Shown: positions 31,839 to 40,267, counted from the first letter of the stretch. The stretch is DNA of 46,700 nt from Bacteroidales bacterium (GCA_900767385.1 CAAFYY010000092.1:1-46700); one strand, 5' to 3'. The notes: generated from the sequence alone by a model not told the origin. Numbers and translations: made by a program.

Positions 31839-32282
31839 ATGAGACATAATTGCAAAAATAATCACTTAGGTCGTACCTCTTCACACCGTCACGCCTTGTT
31901 GATGAATATGGCTTGCTCTTTGATTGAGCACAAACGCATCAACACCACCACAGCAAAGGCTAAGGCTTTGAAGCGTTACGTTGAACCTTTGATTACAAAA
32001 TCAAAAGAGAATACAACTGCCAACCGTCGTTTGGTGTTCAGCTACCTCCAAGACAAGAGAGTCGTAACTGAGTTGTTCACCGTGGTTGCTCCAAAAATCG
32101 CTAACCGTCCAGGTGGTTACACCCGTATCCTCCACACCGGCTTCCGTCTTGGCGACGCTGCTGAGATGTGTATGATCGAGTTGGTTGATTTCGGTGTACA
32201 GGCAGAAGCTGCTCCAGCAGAAGCAAAAGCAGAGAAGAAAACTCGTCGCGGCGGCAAGAAAAAAGCCGAAGTTGCAGAGTAA
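31839..32282 (+). CDS. rplQ: Ribosomal protein bL17
   Basis: 147 residues, last gene of the cluster. It starts MRHNCKNNHLGRTSSHRHAL and has MACSLIEHKRINTTTAKAKA and RPGGYTRILHTGFRLGDAAEM. After the L17 core (about 120 residues) is a low-complexity Ala/Glu/Lys tail (EAAPAEAKAEKKTRRGGKKK), an extension common in Bacteroidota. It is followed by a strong terminator. Confidence 0.97.
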   Translation: MRHNCKNNHLGRTSSHRHALLMNMACSLIEHKRINTTTAKAKALKRYVEPLITKSKENTTANRRLVFSYLQDKRVVTELFTVVAPKIANRPGGYTRILHTGFRLGDAAEMCMIELVDFGVQAEAAPAEAKAEKKTRRGGKKKAEVAE

Positions 32283-32304
32283 TCTTCCAAGCTACTCACA
32301 TAAA

Positions 32305-32335
32305 AAGCCGTTCGCATCTGCGGACGGCTTTTTTT
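32305..32335 (+). terminator. Terminator of the ribosomal cluster
   Basis: AAGCCGTTCGCA (32305-32316), loop TC, TGCGGACGGCTT (32319-32330), then a run of T to 32335. The stem has one T-G wobble. It closes the rpsL-rplQ cluster 22 bp after rplQ. Confidence 0.92.
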
Positions 32336-32381
32336 ATCCCCAATTAGGTGCCTCGCAACTTGTATTTTGAGGAAAAAATGA

Positions 32382-32389
32382 TACCTTTG
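32382..32389 (+). promoter_or_regulatory. Bacteroidota -7 box (TACCTTTG) for dprA
   Basis: TACCTTTG with TTG at 32360-32362 as -33 candidate. It lies 23 nt before the dprA ATG. Confidence 0.75.
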
Positions 32390-32412
32390 CAATAACTTTC
32401 AACAAAGCAGCT

Positions 32413-33522
32413 ATGACTGACGAAACCCTCTATTCTATTGCTTTATGCAGTATCGAAGGCATTGGCCCTTCTCGTGCGAAGGAGTTTGTGCGAACCTTTG
32501 GCTCCGCCAAGGCTCTCTATGAGTCGTCGCCCTACGACATTGCCGGTTCGGGTATCACCCCCAATGCCCTCCGTCTCTTCCTTGACCACAGGGACGCATC
32601 GTTGAAGATGGCGGAACAGGAGACGAAGCGGATGGAGAGTCTTGACATTCACTGCTACAACTGGTTCGACGACAACTACCCCGAGCGTCTCCGTCAGTGC
32701 GACGATGCTCCCTTGCTCCTATTCACCAACAACCTCGTCGACCTCAGCAGCGGTCGCTACATCGCCGTCGTCGGCACCCGCAACGTCTCCGACTACGGTC
32801 GCACCCTTGCCCGCTCCCTCATCAAGGAACTTGCCGCGGCCTGTCCCGACGTCACCATCGTCAGCGGCTTGGCCTACGGCGTAGACATCAACGCCCACCG
32901 TGCTGCCCTCGACTTCGGTCTGCGCACCGTTGCCGTTGTCGCCCATGGGCTCCATACCCTCTATCCTGCCGCCCATCGCACCACTGCTCAGAGTCTCACG
33001 CAGTTGGGTGGTGCCGTCCTTTCCGAGTACCCGACCACCGTCGGAGCGGCTCCCAAGAACTTCCTTCAGCGCAATCGCATCGTCGCTGGTCTCAGCGATG
33101 CCGTCGTCGTCGTCGAGTCTGCCGTCCGGGGTGGTTCCCTCTCCACTGTGGCACATGCCAACGGCTACGGTCGCGACGTCTTTGCCTTCCCGGGTCGTGT
33201 GGGCGACCCCGCCTCCGAAGGCTGCAATCACATCATCCGCACCTGCAAGGGGCAGCTCATCACCTCTGCCAGCGACCTCCTCGACGCCCTCGGTTGGGTA
33301 GGGGAGCGCGAAGTCAAGTCGGCCGACACCCTGCCGGAGGAACTCACAGAAGAAGAATCGGCCTTGTATCAACTGCTCTGTCGGAGCGCCGAACCCCTTC
33401 ACATCAGCCTCCTCATGCAGCAGAGCGGACTCCCCATGCACAAATTGAAATCCCTGCTCACCAAGTTGGAGTTCAAAGGAACAATCACCCAGTTGGCAGG
33501 AGAGAAATATCATAAACTATAA
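32413..33522 (+). CDS. dprA: DNA-processing protein DprA
   Basis: 369 residues. DprA binds incoming single-stranded DNA and loads RecA during natural transformation; it is also widespread in bacteria not known to be competent. An N-terminal helix-hairpin-helix/SAM-like region (SIEGIGPSRAKEF) is followed by the Rossmann-like DprA core: VVGTRNVSDYGRTLARSL, IVSGLAYGVDINAHRAAL, GGAVLSEYP and NRIVAGLSDAVVVVESAVRG. A C-terminal winged-helix (DML1-like) segment ends KFKGTITQLAGEKYHKL-like. Only 20 bp separate it from the BASS transporter, so cotranscription is likely. Confidence 0.95.
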   Translation: MTDETLYSIALCSIEGIGPSRAKEFVRTFGSAKALYESSPYDIAGSGITPNALRLFLDHRDASLKMAEQETKRMESLDIHCYNWFDDNYPERLRQCDDAPLLLFTNNLVDLSSGRYIAVVGTRNVSDYGRTLARSLIKELAAACPDVTIVSGLAYGVDINAHRAALDFGLRTVAVVAHGLHTLYPAAHRTTAQSLTQLGGAVLSEYPTTVGAAPKNFLQRNRIVAGLSDAVVVVESAVRGGSLSTVAHANGYGRDVFAFPGRVGDPASEGCNHIIRTCKGQLITSASDLLDALGWVGEREVKSADTLPEELTEEESALYQLLCRSAEPLHISLLMQQSGLPMHKLKSLLTKLEFKGTITQLAGEKYHKL

Positions 33523-33529
33523 AACTTCA

Positions 33530-33537
33530 TATCTTTA
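33530..33537 (+). promoter_or_regulatory. Weak -7-like box (TATCTTTA) before the BASS transporter
   Basis: TATCTTTA matches TAnnTTTG except for the last base and ends 5 nt before the ATG at 33543. If used, the transcript would be leaderless. Readthrough from dprA is the alternative. Confidence 0.3.
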
Positions 33538-33542
33538 CACTT

Positions 33543-34391
33543 ATGAATGCCATACTTATCGTCTTGCCTATTTTGACCCTGCTCATGTTCGACTTGGGTC
33601 TGACCCTCACCTGGGGCGACTTCATGCTCTTGAAGAACCGTCCTCGTCCAATACTTGTCGGACTCCTTGGTCAACTCGTCTTGCTTCCGCTGATAGCCTT
33701 TGCCATCGGCTTGATCTTCAAACTTGATGCTCCGCTCTTCGTTGGTCTCATGCTCATCGCCTGTTCGCCGGGCGGCAGTTCCTCCAACGTCTTCTCCCGT
33801 CTTGCCAAAGGTGACGTTGCCTTATCAGTGACCCTCACAGCCTTCAGCAGCATCATCACCTTCTTCACCATCCCTGTCGTCATGTCGTTGGTGATGAGCA
33901 ACGTAGGCATGGACAACGAGATACACCTCCCTATCGGCAACCTCATCAAGCAGAACCTCGTCCTCGTGCTCCTGCCGGTCATTGTCGGCATGATCGTCCG
34001 CCGTTTTGCTCCGAATGCTGCGGGCAAGATGGATAAAGTGCTCTCCAAGATTGCTTTCCCAGCGCTCATCACCCTTGCCATCATCTTCTTCATCACCAAG
34101 TTTGACGTCATCACCAACAACTTCCTCCTACTCGGCTCCGTGGTCACTGTTCTCCTCCTCTGTGCCACCTTCCTTGGCGGCGGTCTCTCCCGCCTTTTTG
34201 GCTTCGGTCAGAAAGAGCGTCGCACCATCGTCATCGAAGTAGGCATGCAGAACGCTGCCCAAGCCATCGCCCTTGCCACCAGTCCATTCGTCTTCAACAA
34301 CGAAATCATCGCCTTCCCGGGCATCCTTTACTCGCTGATGATGAATGTCGTACTCCTCACATACGTCGGCTTTATCAAATGGCGTAAATAG
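33543..34391 (+). CDS. Bile acid:sodium symporter (BASS) family transporter
   Basis: A 282-residue membrane protein with nine to ten hydrophobic segments. Family motifs are ACSPGGSSSNVFSRLAKGDVAL near residues 73-94 (crossover and sodium-site region) and IEVGMQNAAQAIALA near 229-243. Both match the ASBT/NTCP-like fold. Bacterial members carry diverse organic anions (pantoate, pyruvate, bile acids) with sodium; the substrate here is not predictable. It probably shares a transcript with dprA. Confidence 0.87.
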   Translation: MNAILIVLPILTLLMFDLGLTLTWGDFMLLKNRPRPILVGLLGQLVLLPLIAFAIGLIFKLDAPLFVGLMLIACSPGGSSSNVFSRLAKGDVALSVTLTAFSSIITFFTIPVVMSLVMSNVGMDNEIHLPIGNLIKQNLVLVLLPVIVGMIVRRFAPNAAGKMDKVLSKIAFPALITLAIIFFITKFDVITNNFLLLGSVVTVLLLCATFLGGGLSRLFGFGQKERRTIVIEVGMQNAAQAIALATSPFVFNNEIIAFPGILYSLMMNVVLLTYVGFIKWRK

Positions 34392-34427
34392 ATGCATCAA
34401 AAGCGGTCTGTTACCAATTATTTTTAT

Positions 34428-34435
34428 TATCTTTG
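34428..34435 (+). promoter_or_regulatory. Bacteroidota -7 box (TATCTTTG) for fabH-type gene
   Basis: TATCTTTG lies 49 nt before the ATG at 34485. Confidence 0.72.
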
Positions 34436-34484
34436 CACCGCATTATTGCATTTCAAATCCTAAAGAAAGAACGCATACAAAAAT

Positions 34485-35483
34485 ATGAGCGACAATAAAC
34501 TTAGAGCAGCCATCACCGCCGTGGAAGCCTACCTTCCTGATGAGGTGATTACCAACGACGACATCGCGAAAATGGTGGATACCAGCGATGAATGGATTAT
34601 GACCCGTGTCGGCATCCGCGAGCGCCGACGCCTCAGCGACCCATCTCTCGGCATGAGCTACATGACCACTCAGGCGCTTCAGACCCTGTTGGAAAAGAAC
34701 CATATCGATCCTTCCGAGATTGACGGTGTCATCTGTTCTACCGCCACTCCGGACATGATCTTCCCTTCCAGCGCATGTATCACTGCCCATAACTGCGGCA
34801 TCAAGAACGCCTTCTGCTACGACATGAGTGTCGGTTGCACAGGCTTCGTTTATGCCTTCAAGACAGCAGCCCTCTATATCGAGTCAGGATTCTGCAAAAA
34901 AGTCATTGTGCTCAGCGGCGAAAAGATGTCGTCCATCCTCAACTATGAGGACCGCAACACCTGTCCGCTCTTCGGCGACGGCGCTTCTGCTGTCCTCGTA
35001 GAGGGTCGCACCGACGGCACCGGTCTCTACGACGCTATCCTCCGTGCCGACGGCACTGGCGCCCCTTACCTCAACCTCAAGGGCGGCGGCAGCTTGCATC
35101 CTGCTACTCACGAGACCGTTGACCAAAAGATGCACTACGTCTACCAAGACGGTAAATTCGTCTTCAAATGGGCAGTCACCAAGATGGCCGACGTCTCATG
35201 CGAAATCATGGAACGCAACGGACTCAAACCGGAAGACATCGCATACCTCTTGCCTCATCAAGCCAACCTCCGTATCATCGATGCCGTTGCCAACCGTATG
35301 GGTATCAACCGTGAGGAGAAAGTGTTGGTCAACATCGAGCACGTGGGCAACACCTCATCAGTCACCATCCCAATCCTGATGTGGGAGAACCTTGACAAGC
35401 TCAAGAAAGGCGACAACCTCATCCTCTCCTCCTTCGGTGCAGGTTTCACATGGGGTTCGCTCTATCTTAAATGGTCTATCTAA
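34485..35483 (+). CDS. fabH: 3-oxoacyl-ACP synthase III (FabH-type)
   Basis: 332 residues. It condenses an acyl-CoA primer with malonyl-ACP to start fatty acid elongation. The catalytic triad is intact: C118 in DMSVGCTGFVYA, H258 in LPHQANLRI and N289 in EHVGNTSS. It also has WIMTRVGIRERRRL near the start and FGAGFTWGSLYLKW at the end, both typical. It stands alone, not beside rpmF and plsX as in many Bacteroidetes, so it could be a second FabH paralogue with a different primer. A terminator follows 25 nt after the stop. Confidence 0.93.
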   Translation: MSDNKLRAAITAVEAYLPDEVITNDDIAKMVDTSDEWIMTRVGIRERRRLSDPSLGMSYMTTQALQTLLEKNHIDPSEIDGVICSTATPDMIFPSSACITAHNCGIKNAFCYDMSVGCTGFVYAFKTAALYIESGFCKKVIVLSGEKMSSILNYEDRNTCPLFGDGASAVLVEGRTDGTGLYDAILRADGTGAPYLNLKGGGSLHPATHETVDQKMHYVYQDGKFVFKWAVTKMADVSCEIMERNGLKPEDIAYLLPHQANLRIIDAVANRMGINREEKVLVNIEHVGNTSSVTIPILMWENLDKLKKGDNLILSSFGAGFTWGSLYLKWSI

Positions 35484-35508
35484 TCCATCCAAACAAATAA
35501 ACACATAG

Positions 35509-35545
35509 AGCGGGGAGTCCAGTGGGCTTCTCGCTTCTTTTTTTG
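35509..35545 (+). terminator. Intrinsic terminator after fabH
   Basis: GAGCGGGGAG (35509-35518) pairs with CTTCTCGCTT (35528-35537) through several G-T wobbles, loop TCCAGTGGG, and a run of seven T follows at 35539-35545. Confidence 0.75.
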
Positions 35546-36033
35546 TCTCCCTTCGTGGCTGCTGAGTCCCCTCCTAACAGCCTCTTCCCCTCTCTCTTCG
35601 TGAGACTGAGGAACCGTTGGGAAAACGGATTGCCCGCGACAGCAGACCTTGCCGGAACACGCCGTCCCTTGTCGTTGGGAACGACGACCGTCTGGCGTCA
35701 CCCCGTCGTCGTATCGTTGCGGAGAAAAAACGGCGGAACATCCTCCGACGGGGAGTTGCACCCCTTTTCCCTCGGCGAAAAACGGCAACTCCTCATCCCG
35801 GGGCGGAGAAAATAGCGCCGACTCGCGCTTTGCAGAGCGTCGATGCGGGATTATGACCCTCTCTCGCACATCGCCGACAGAAGCGGGGCAAAACAGGCGC
35901 CCTCCCACCGTTGCGTGACGACACAGAGGTAAACCCCATCGCTCATAGCCATTTCGTTGCTCGCCCACTCCTCGGGCCGTTGCAGCCCTTGAAACTTTCC
36001 TCAAAAAACGTCGGCAATAATCATAAAAAATCC
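35546..36033. other. GC-rich non-coding stretch between fabH and asd
   Basis: About 490 bp. ORFs exist in several frames, but none looks like a protein and the longest (minus strand) runs into the fabH terminator. The DNA has repeated short words (CGTTGGGAA, CGGCGAAAA/ACGGCGGA, AACTCCTC/AACATCCTC) and a hairpin GTCGTT-GGG-AACGAC (35671-35685). I cannot assign it; a structured RNA or a decayed gene are options. Confidence 0.4.
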
Positions 36034-36041
36034 TATCTTTG
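36034..36041 (+). promoter_or_regulatory. Bacteroidota -7 box (TATCTTTG) for asd
   Basis: TATCTTTG lies 27 nt before the ATG at 36069. Confidence 0.72.
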
Positions 36042-36068
36042 TAGTCTTAAAAACGAAACCATCAGACA

Positions 36069-37073
36069 ATGAAAAATGTAGCAATCGTAGGTGCCAGCGG
36101 TGCCGTAGGACAGGAATTCTTGAACGTATTGGCTCAGCGCAACTTCCCCATCGCGCAGTTGCGTCTCTTTGGGTCAAAACGCAGTGCGGGAACCTCTTAC
36201 ACCTATTGTGGAAAAGAATATATCGTTGAGGAACTCTCTCACGACTCCGACTTCAGCGGTGTCGACATCGCCTTCGTCTCTGCCGGTGCCGGTGTCTCCA
36301 GAGAATATGCCGACATCATCACTCGCCACGGCGCCGTCATGATCGACAACTCCAGCGCCTTCCGCATGGATCAGGACGTCCCCTTGGTCGTTCCCGAAGT
36401 GAATGCTGAGGACGCCCTCAACCGTCCGCGCAACATCATCGCCAACCCCAACTGCACCACCATCCAGATGGTCGTAGCCCTCCAAGCCATCGAGCGCCTC
36501 TCCCACATCCGTCGCGTGCATGTAGCCACCTATCAGGCTGCCAGCGGTGCAGGAGCAGAGGCGATGAAAGAGTTGCTCCATCAGTATCGTCAAGTGTTGG
36601 ACGGTGAAGACGTTGAGGTCACCAAATTCCCTTATCAGCTCGCCAACAACATGATTCCTCAGGTCGACGTCTTCATGCCGAACGACTACACCAAAGAAGA
36701 GATGAAGATGTACAACGAGACCCGCAAAATCATGCACTCCGACATCCAGGTCAGCGCCATGTGTGTCCGTGTCCCTTCGTTGCGTGCCCACAGCGAGAGC
36801 GTCTGGCTTGAGACAGAACAGCCTATCACCCCAGAGCAGGCGCGCGACGCTTTCCGCCATGCCGACGGTGTCATCCTTCAGGACGAGCCTCAGAACAAGA
36901 CCTATCCGATGCCCCTCTTCGTTCAGGAACACGATGCCGTCTATGTCGGCCGTGTCCGTTCCGACCTCTCCAACCCTAACGGCTTGACCTTCTGGTGTGT
37001 CAGCGACCAAATCCGTAAAGGTGCTGCCCTCAACGCCGTTCAGATTGCCGAGTATCTCCTGACCAAGAAATAA
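36069..37073 (+). CDS. asd: Aspartate-semialdehyde dehydrogenase
   Basis: 334 residues. It makes aspartate semialdehyde from aspartyl phosphate with NADPH, the branch point to lysine/diaminopimelate, threonine and methionine. It has the NADP fold VAIVGASGAVGQEFL (4-18), the active-site C129 in ANPNCTTIQM, and the catalytic-region H241 in RVPSLRAHSESV. It is the bacterial-type enzyme of standard length. It ends in a strong shared terminator. Confidence 0.96.
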   Translation: MKNVAIVGASGAVGQEFLNVLAQRNFPIAQLRLFGSKRSAGTSYTYCGKEYIVEELSHDSDFSGVDIAFVSAGAGVSREYADIITRHGAVMIDNSSAFRMDQDVPLVVPEVNAEDALNRPRNIIANPNCTTIQMVVALQAIERLSHIRRVHVATYQAASGAGAEAMKELLHQYRQVLDGEDVEVTKFPYQLANNMIPQVDVFMPNDYTKEEMKMYNETRKIMHSDIQVSAMCVRVPSLRAHSESVWLETEQPITPEQARDAFRHADGVILQDEPQNKTYPMPLFVQEHDAVYVGRVRSDLSNPNGLTFWCVSDQIRKGAALNAVQIAEYLLTKK

Positions 37074-37093
37074 AACCCCAACCCTATCAACGA

Positions 37094-37127
37094 AAAAAGC
37101 CTCATATCCAACGATATGAGGCTTTTT
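37094..37127. terminator. Bidirectional terminator between asd and tsaE
   Basis: AAAAAGCCTCATATC (37094-37108), loop CAAC, GATATGAGGCTTTTT (37113-37127): a perfect 15-bp stem whose ends supply T-tracts on both strands. It serves convergent asd and tsaE. Confidence 0.95.
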
Positions 37128-37143
37128 CTTTGTCTATGTGGCA

Positions 37144-37557
37144 TTACATCGTTAGAGTGCGTGTGCCGTCGGCGTTGACGTTGAGGTTGACCACCACCGT
37201 ATCGTCGGGAAGCACCTCCTCGATATTCTCGGGCCACTCCATCAAACAGAGCGCCCCGCTGTTGAAATAGTCGTACAGACCGAAATCTATCGCTTCGCTG
37301 TAATGTTTAAGGCGGTAGAAATCAAAATGGTATATCTGTTTGCCGTCGGTTGTCTCGTACTCGTTGACAATGGAGAACGTCGGACTGTTTACCACATCGT
37401 TCTCCACGCCGAGCACCTCACAGAGCGCCTTGATGAACGTCGTCTTGCCTGCGCCCATATTGCCGCGGAAGGCAAAGAGGGTGTTGTCGCCTATCTGTTG
37501 TGCAAACAGTTTGGCTGCCTCCTTGATGGCATCAAGACCAGAAATCTGAATCTCCAT
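37144..37557 (-). CDS. tsaE: tRNA threonylcarbamoyladenosine biosynthesis ATPase TsaE
   Basis: 137 residues. TsaE is the ATPase that supports the TsaB-TsaD complex in making t6A37 in tRNA. It has the P-loop FRGNMGAGKTTFIKAL, the switch-like VNSPTFSIVNEY, and YHFDFYRL, all diagnostic; LMEWPEN follows in the C-terminal part. The start at 37557 (MEIQISGLDAIKE) was chosen because an upstream in-frame start would overlap ypfJ. It sits 8 bp after the ypfJ-like gene and shares its promoter. Confidence 0.95.
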   Translation of the reverse strand: MEIQISGLDAIKEAAKLFAQQIGDNTLFAFRGNMGAGKTTFIKALCEVLGVENDVVNSPTFSIVNEYETTDGKQIYHFDFYRLKHYSEAIDFGLYDYFNSGALCLMEWPENIEEVLPDDTVVVNLNVNADGTRTLTM

Positions 37558-37565
37558 AACAGCGT

Positions 37566-38429
37566 TTACAGTTCTGAGTAAGCAGGTGAGAATGAGTCGC
37601 CTTGTCTGATATCGCCAGTGCGTAGACCCTTCTTCAGCCATTTGGAGCGCTGAGCGGAAGTGCCGTGGTTGAACGTCTCTGGAGTGGCATAGCCGCGCGC
37701 CTTCTTTTGGAGGTAGTCGTCGCCGATTTTGGCAGCCACATTCAAACCCTCATCGATGTCGCCATCTTCCAATGAGCCGAACATCTCGTTGTCGTGATAA
37801 GCCCAGATGCCAGCGTAGAAATCGGCTTGCAGCTCGAGGCGAACACTGATCTTGTTGGCCTCTGTCTGACTCAGACGGCTCATCTGTGAGTGTGCCTCGG
37901 AGAGCGTACCCAATAGATACTGAACGTGGTGACCCACCTCGTGGGCGATGACATAGGCATAAGCGAAGTCGCCGTCGGCGCCCAGAGTCTGTTTCATCTC
38001 TGAGAAGAAAGAGAGGTCGAGATAGACGCATTGGTCGGCTGAGCAGTAGAATGGTCCTGATGCTGAAGTAGCGCCGCCGCAACCGGATTGAACACTATTC
38101 TTGAAAAGCACCAGAGTTGGTGGTTCGTAGGTGCGTCCCATCTTCTTGAACTCGGCAGCCCACACATCTTCGGTGCCTGCCAGAATCTGTTTGGCGAAGT
38201 GCGCCAGTTCCTCCTCTTCAGGAGTCAACTCCACATTCCCTGCCACCTCGGTGCCTGTGAGGGCGGATGAGCCTGCCTCTTGCAGCACACTCAATGGGTT
38301 GCCGCCGGTGAAATAGGCAATCAACATAGCGATGATGATACCGCCGATACCCATACCGGCTTTTGTGCCACCGCTCAATCGGCGGCGATCGTCAACATTC
38401 GTACTTTCTCTACGTCCGTCAAGTTTCAT
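37566..38429 (-). CDS. ypfJ: Neutral zinc metallopeptidase, YpfJ family
   Basis: 287 residues. It has a basic cytosolic start, one membrane helix near residues 26-42 (MGIGGIIIAMLIAYFTG), a linker, then the metallopeptidase domain with HEVGHHVQ (HExxH zinc site) near residue 165. The family signature YCSADQCVYLDLSFF precedes it, and the third-ligand region around LELQADFYAGIWAYHDN follows. It is anchored with the catalytic domain probably outside. The physiological substrate is unknown. It heads the ypfJ-tsaE unit, with a clear TATCTTTG box at 38465-38472. Confidence 0.9.
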   Translation of the reverse strand: MKLDGRRESTNVDDRRRLSGGTKAGMGIGGIIIAMLIAYFTGGNPLSVLQEAGSSALTGTEVAGNVELTPEEEELAHFAKQILAGTEDVWAAEFKKMGRTYEPPTLVLFKNSVQSGCGGATSASGPFYCSADQCVYLDLSFFSEMKQTLGADGDFAYAYVIAHEVGHHVQYLLGTLSEAHSQMSRLSQTEANKISVRLELQADFYAGIWAYHDNEMFGSLEDGDIDEGLNVAAKIGDDYLQKKARGYATPETFNHGTSAQRSKWLKKGLRTGDIRQGDSFSPAYSEL

Positions 38430-38464
38430 AGTCTTTATCTTTTTTGTCTATTTTTATTTTGGTG

Positions 38465-38472
38465 CAAAGATA
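38465..38472 (-). promoter_or_regulatory. Bacteroidota -7 box (TATCTTTG) for ypfJ-tsaE
   Basis: The minus strand reads TATCTTTG, 35 nt before the ypfJ ATG at 38429. Confidence 0.72.
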
Positions 38473-38504
38473 CTCAAAAATCTCGGTTTCTCCCCCTCTC
38501 GTGT

Positions 38505-40187
38505 CTAAGAAAGCACGCAGGTCACCTTTTCTCTGATGCGCGTGCCTGAAGGGTGGAACGCTTCCAAGAGAATCACATAGATGCCGCGTGGGAGCAGCGT
38601 CCCGTTCTCCTTGCCGTCCCAGCGGACAATCCCCTCCGTGCTCAGAGAAAATTGTCGCGCCAACACGTGCCGCGGAATGCCGCTGGGGTCGTAGACGGTG
38701 GCGTTGAGCACGAAACCGTCGGAGGGCATCGCATAGCGAATCTGCAGTTCGTCGTGATAGCCGTCGCCGTTGGGGGTGAAGGTGTCGTAGTCGAGCATGA
38801 AAAGCTCCTTGGTGTCGTCCGCTTCGCTGTGTCGGGCGGAGTTGGCGCGCCCTGGGGTAGAGTAGCTCTCGCTGGCTGCCGCCGACTGCCAGTTGCTGCC
38901 GTCGTTGCTCTCCCCTTCTGCCTCTATCCGCTCGAGCGACACCTCGTGTCCCTCTGCCAGCAGTGCGTGATGCCACTCGGGGGAGTAGCACACCTCATCG
39001 ATCACCATTGAATCGCTGCTCATCACCACGATGCATCCGCCGTCGTCGGGCAGCGCGGGCAGTTGGCAGGTCAGCAGCAGCGCCTCGGGAGGAGCGGCGT
39101 TCAGTGTCGCATCGGGGCGCTTCGAAACCACGGCGAAACTGTTAGGTTGGAGTGTCAGCGCCTCCTCGCAGAGCGGTTGGACTGCCGAACTCTTGCCATT
39201 GCCATTGACCACCGCCACTCTGCAGTCGCTGAGCAGAAAACTCTCGTCGGACGGGTTGAACAACTCGAACCACTCCGACTGACGGGAGCACTGATACATG
39301 ACCTCGTTGATGACGAGACACCTTGCGTAAAGAGTTGTCGGCGTCAAGAAAGTGACTGTCGTGTCTTTCAGTGTCAAGCCTGTCTGGCAATGGAGATTGC
39401 TGATGGATAGAACCACGTCCTCCTTGTCGTTCAACGGCGGCGTCATCGTCAGACTGATGCCATCCTTGGGAGCCAGCGACATGATGGCAGAGATTGTGTG
39501 TCCAGCTATCAAATAGTTGCCCGTCGTTGTCATTTCACTCTGGCGCATCGTCTTATTGAAGCAAACCATCAGTGTCGTATCGTTGGGGATGGCGACACGT
39601 GCCACTCTGGGAATGAGCGTGTCGGGCCTTCTCACTGCGATGCTGTTGATGGTGCCCGGCGTGCCCCCTTGTGGTGCGTTGGCGATACCCCAGTTGTCGC
39701 GCTGTCCGCCGACATTCTCCACATCGCGGCACTCCCAGCTCCATCCGCCCTCTCTCTTCTCGGCGTCGTCAATCCACAGCCGCTGATAATGAGTCCATGC
39801 CACCGCTTCCCCCTTTTCGTCGCAAAGCATTGGCGAACACCCATCGTTGTTCAGTGAAGGCCATGCCGTCACGCCAACCACCTTGCCGAAGCGGCTCAGC
39901 GAGTCGCTCTTCGTGTGTGAGCAGAGCAGGGCATAGGTGTGTGGCGGCAGCGTGTCGGAGTTGAGGCGTCCGATCTTGCTGCCTACCCGTATCGTCCATC
40001 CGTTGAGCGGGATGATGGAGTCGGAGCGGTTGTAAATCTCAACATACTCCACCTCGGGCAGTCCGACGGACGGTGACGGATCGACCATCAGTTCGCTGAC
40101 AATCACGCTCCAGCTCCAACGGCTCTCAGCTTGGAGGCAGACCGTGGCAGTCAGTAGCAGACATAGGAAGGCATGATGCTTTTTCAT
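38505..40187 (-). CDS. Secreted lamin-tail-domain protein with FTPNGDG-type C-terminus
   Basis: 560 residues. A signal peptide (MKKHHAFLCLLLTATVCLQA) is followed by a lamin-tail-like domain at about 27-110 (VIVSELMVDPSPSVG, YVEIYNRSD, LNGWTIRVG) and a second at about 290-385 (LVINEVMYQ, EWFELFNPSDE). Between them is an Ig-like region with IPNDTTLMVCFNKTM. The C-terminal 85 residues begin DTFTPNGDGYHDELQIRY and end LLPRGIYVILLEAFHPSG, resembling FlgD-Ig or gliding-motility-associated C-terminal domains, which in many Bacteroidetes mark type IX secretion cargo. Function is unknown; a surface or extracellular role is likely. No clear promoter box was found. Confidence 0.82.
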   Translation of the reverse strand: MKKHHAFLCLLLTATVCLQAESRWSWSVIVSELMVDPSPSVGLPEVEYVEIYNRSDSIIPLNGWTIRVGSKIGRLNSDTLPPHTYALLCSHTKSDSLSRFGKVVGVTAWPSLNNDGCSPMLCDEKGEAVAWTHYQRLWIDDAEKREGGWSWECRDVENVGGQRDNWGIANAPQGGTPGTINSIAVRRPDTLIPRVARVAIPNDTTLMVCFNKTMRQSEMTTTGNYLIAGHTISAIMSLAPKDGISLTMTPPLNDKEDVVLSISNLHCQTGLTLKDTTVTFLTPTTLYARCLVINEVMYQCSRQSEWFELFNPSDESFLLSDCRVAVVNGNGKSSAVQPLCEEALTLQPNSFAVVSKRPDATLNAAPPEALLLTCQLPALPDDGGCIVVMSSDSMVIDEVCYSPEWHHALLAEGHEVSLERIEAEGESNDGSNWQSAAASESYSTPGRANSARHSEADDTKELFMLDYDTFTPNGDGYHDELQIRYAMPSDGFVLNATVYDPSGIPRHVLARQFSLSTEGIVRWDGKENGTLLPRGIYVILLEAFHPSGTRIREKVTCVLS

Positions 40188-40267
40188 TCTTTGCAGATGA
40201 TTGAGACAGATTTGTTCTTTTGAAATCGTTGCGACATCCTCTCCTTATCGGTTGAGTGTCGGTGTCA

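Noticed and set aside
35480..36004. A 174-codon minus-strand frame in the fabH-asd gap
   Set aside because: It runs across the fabH terminator, lacks a promoter, and its arginine/glycine-rich sequence looks like GC-rich non-coding DNA.
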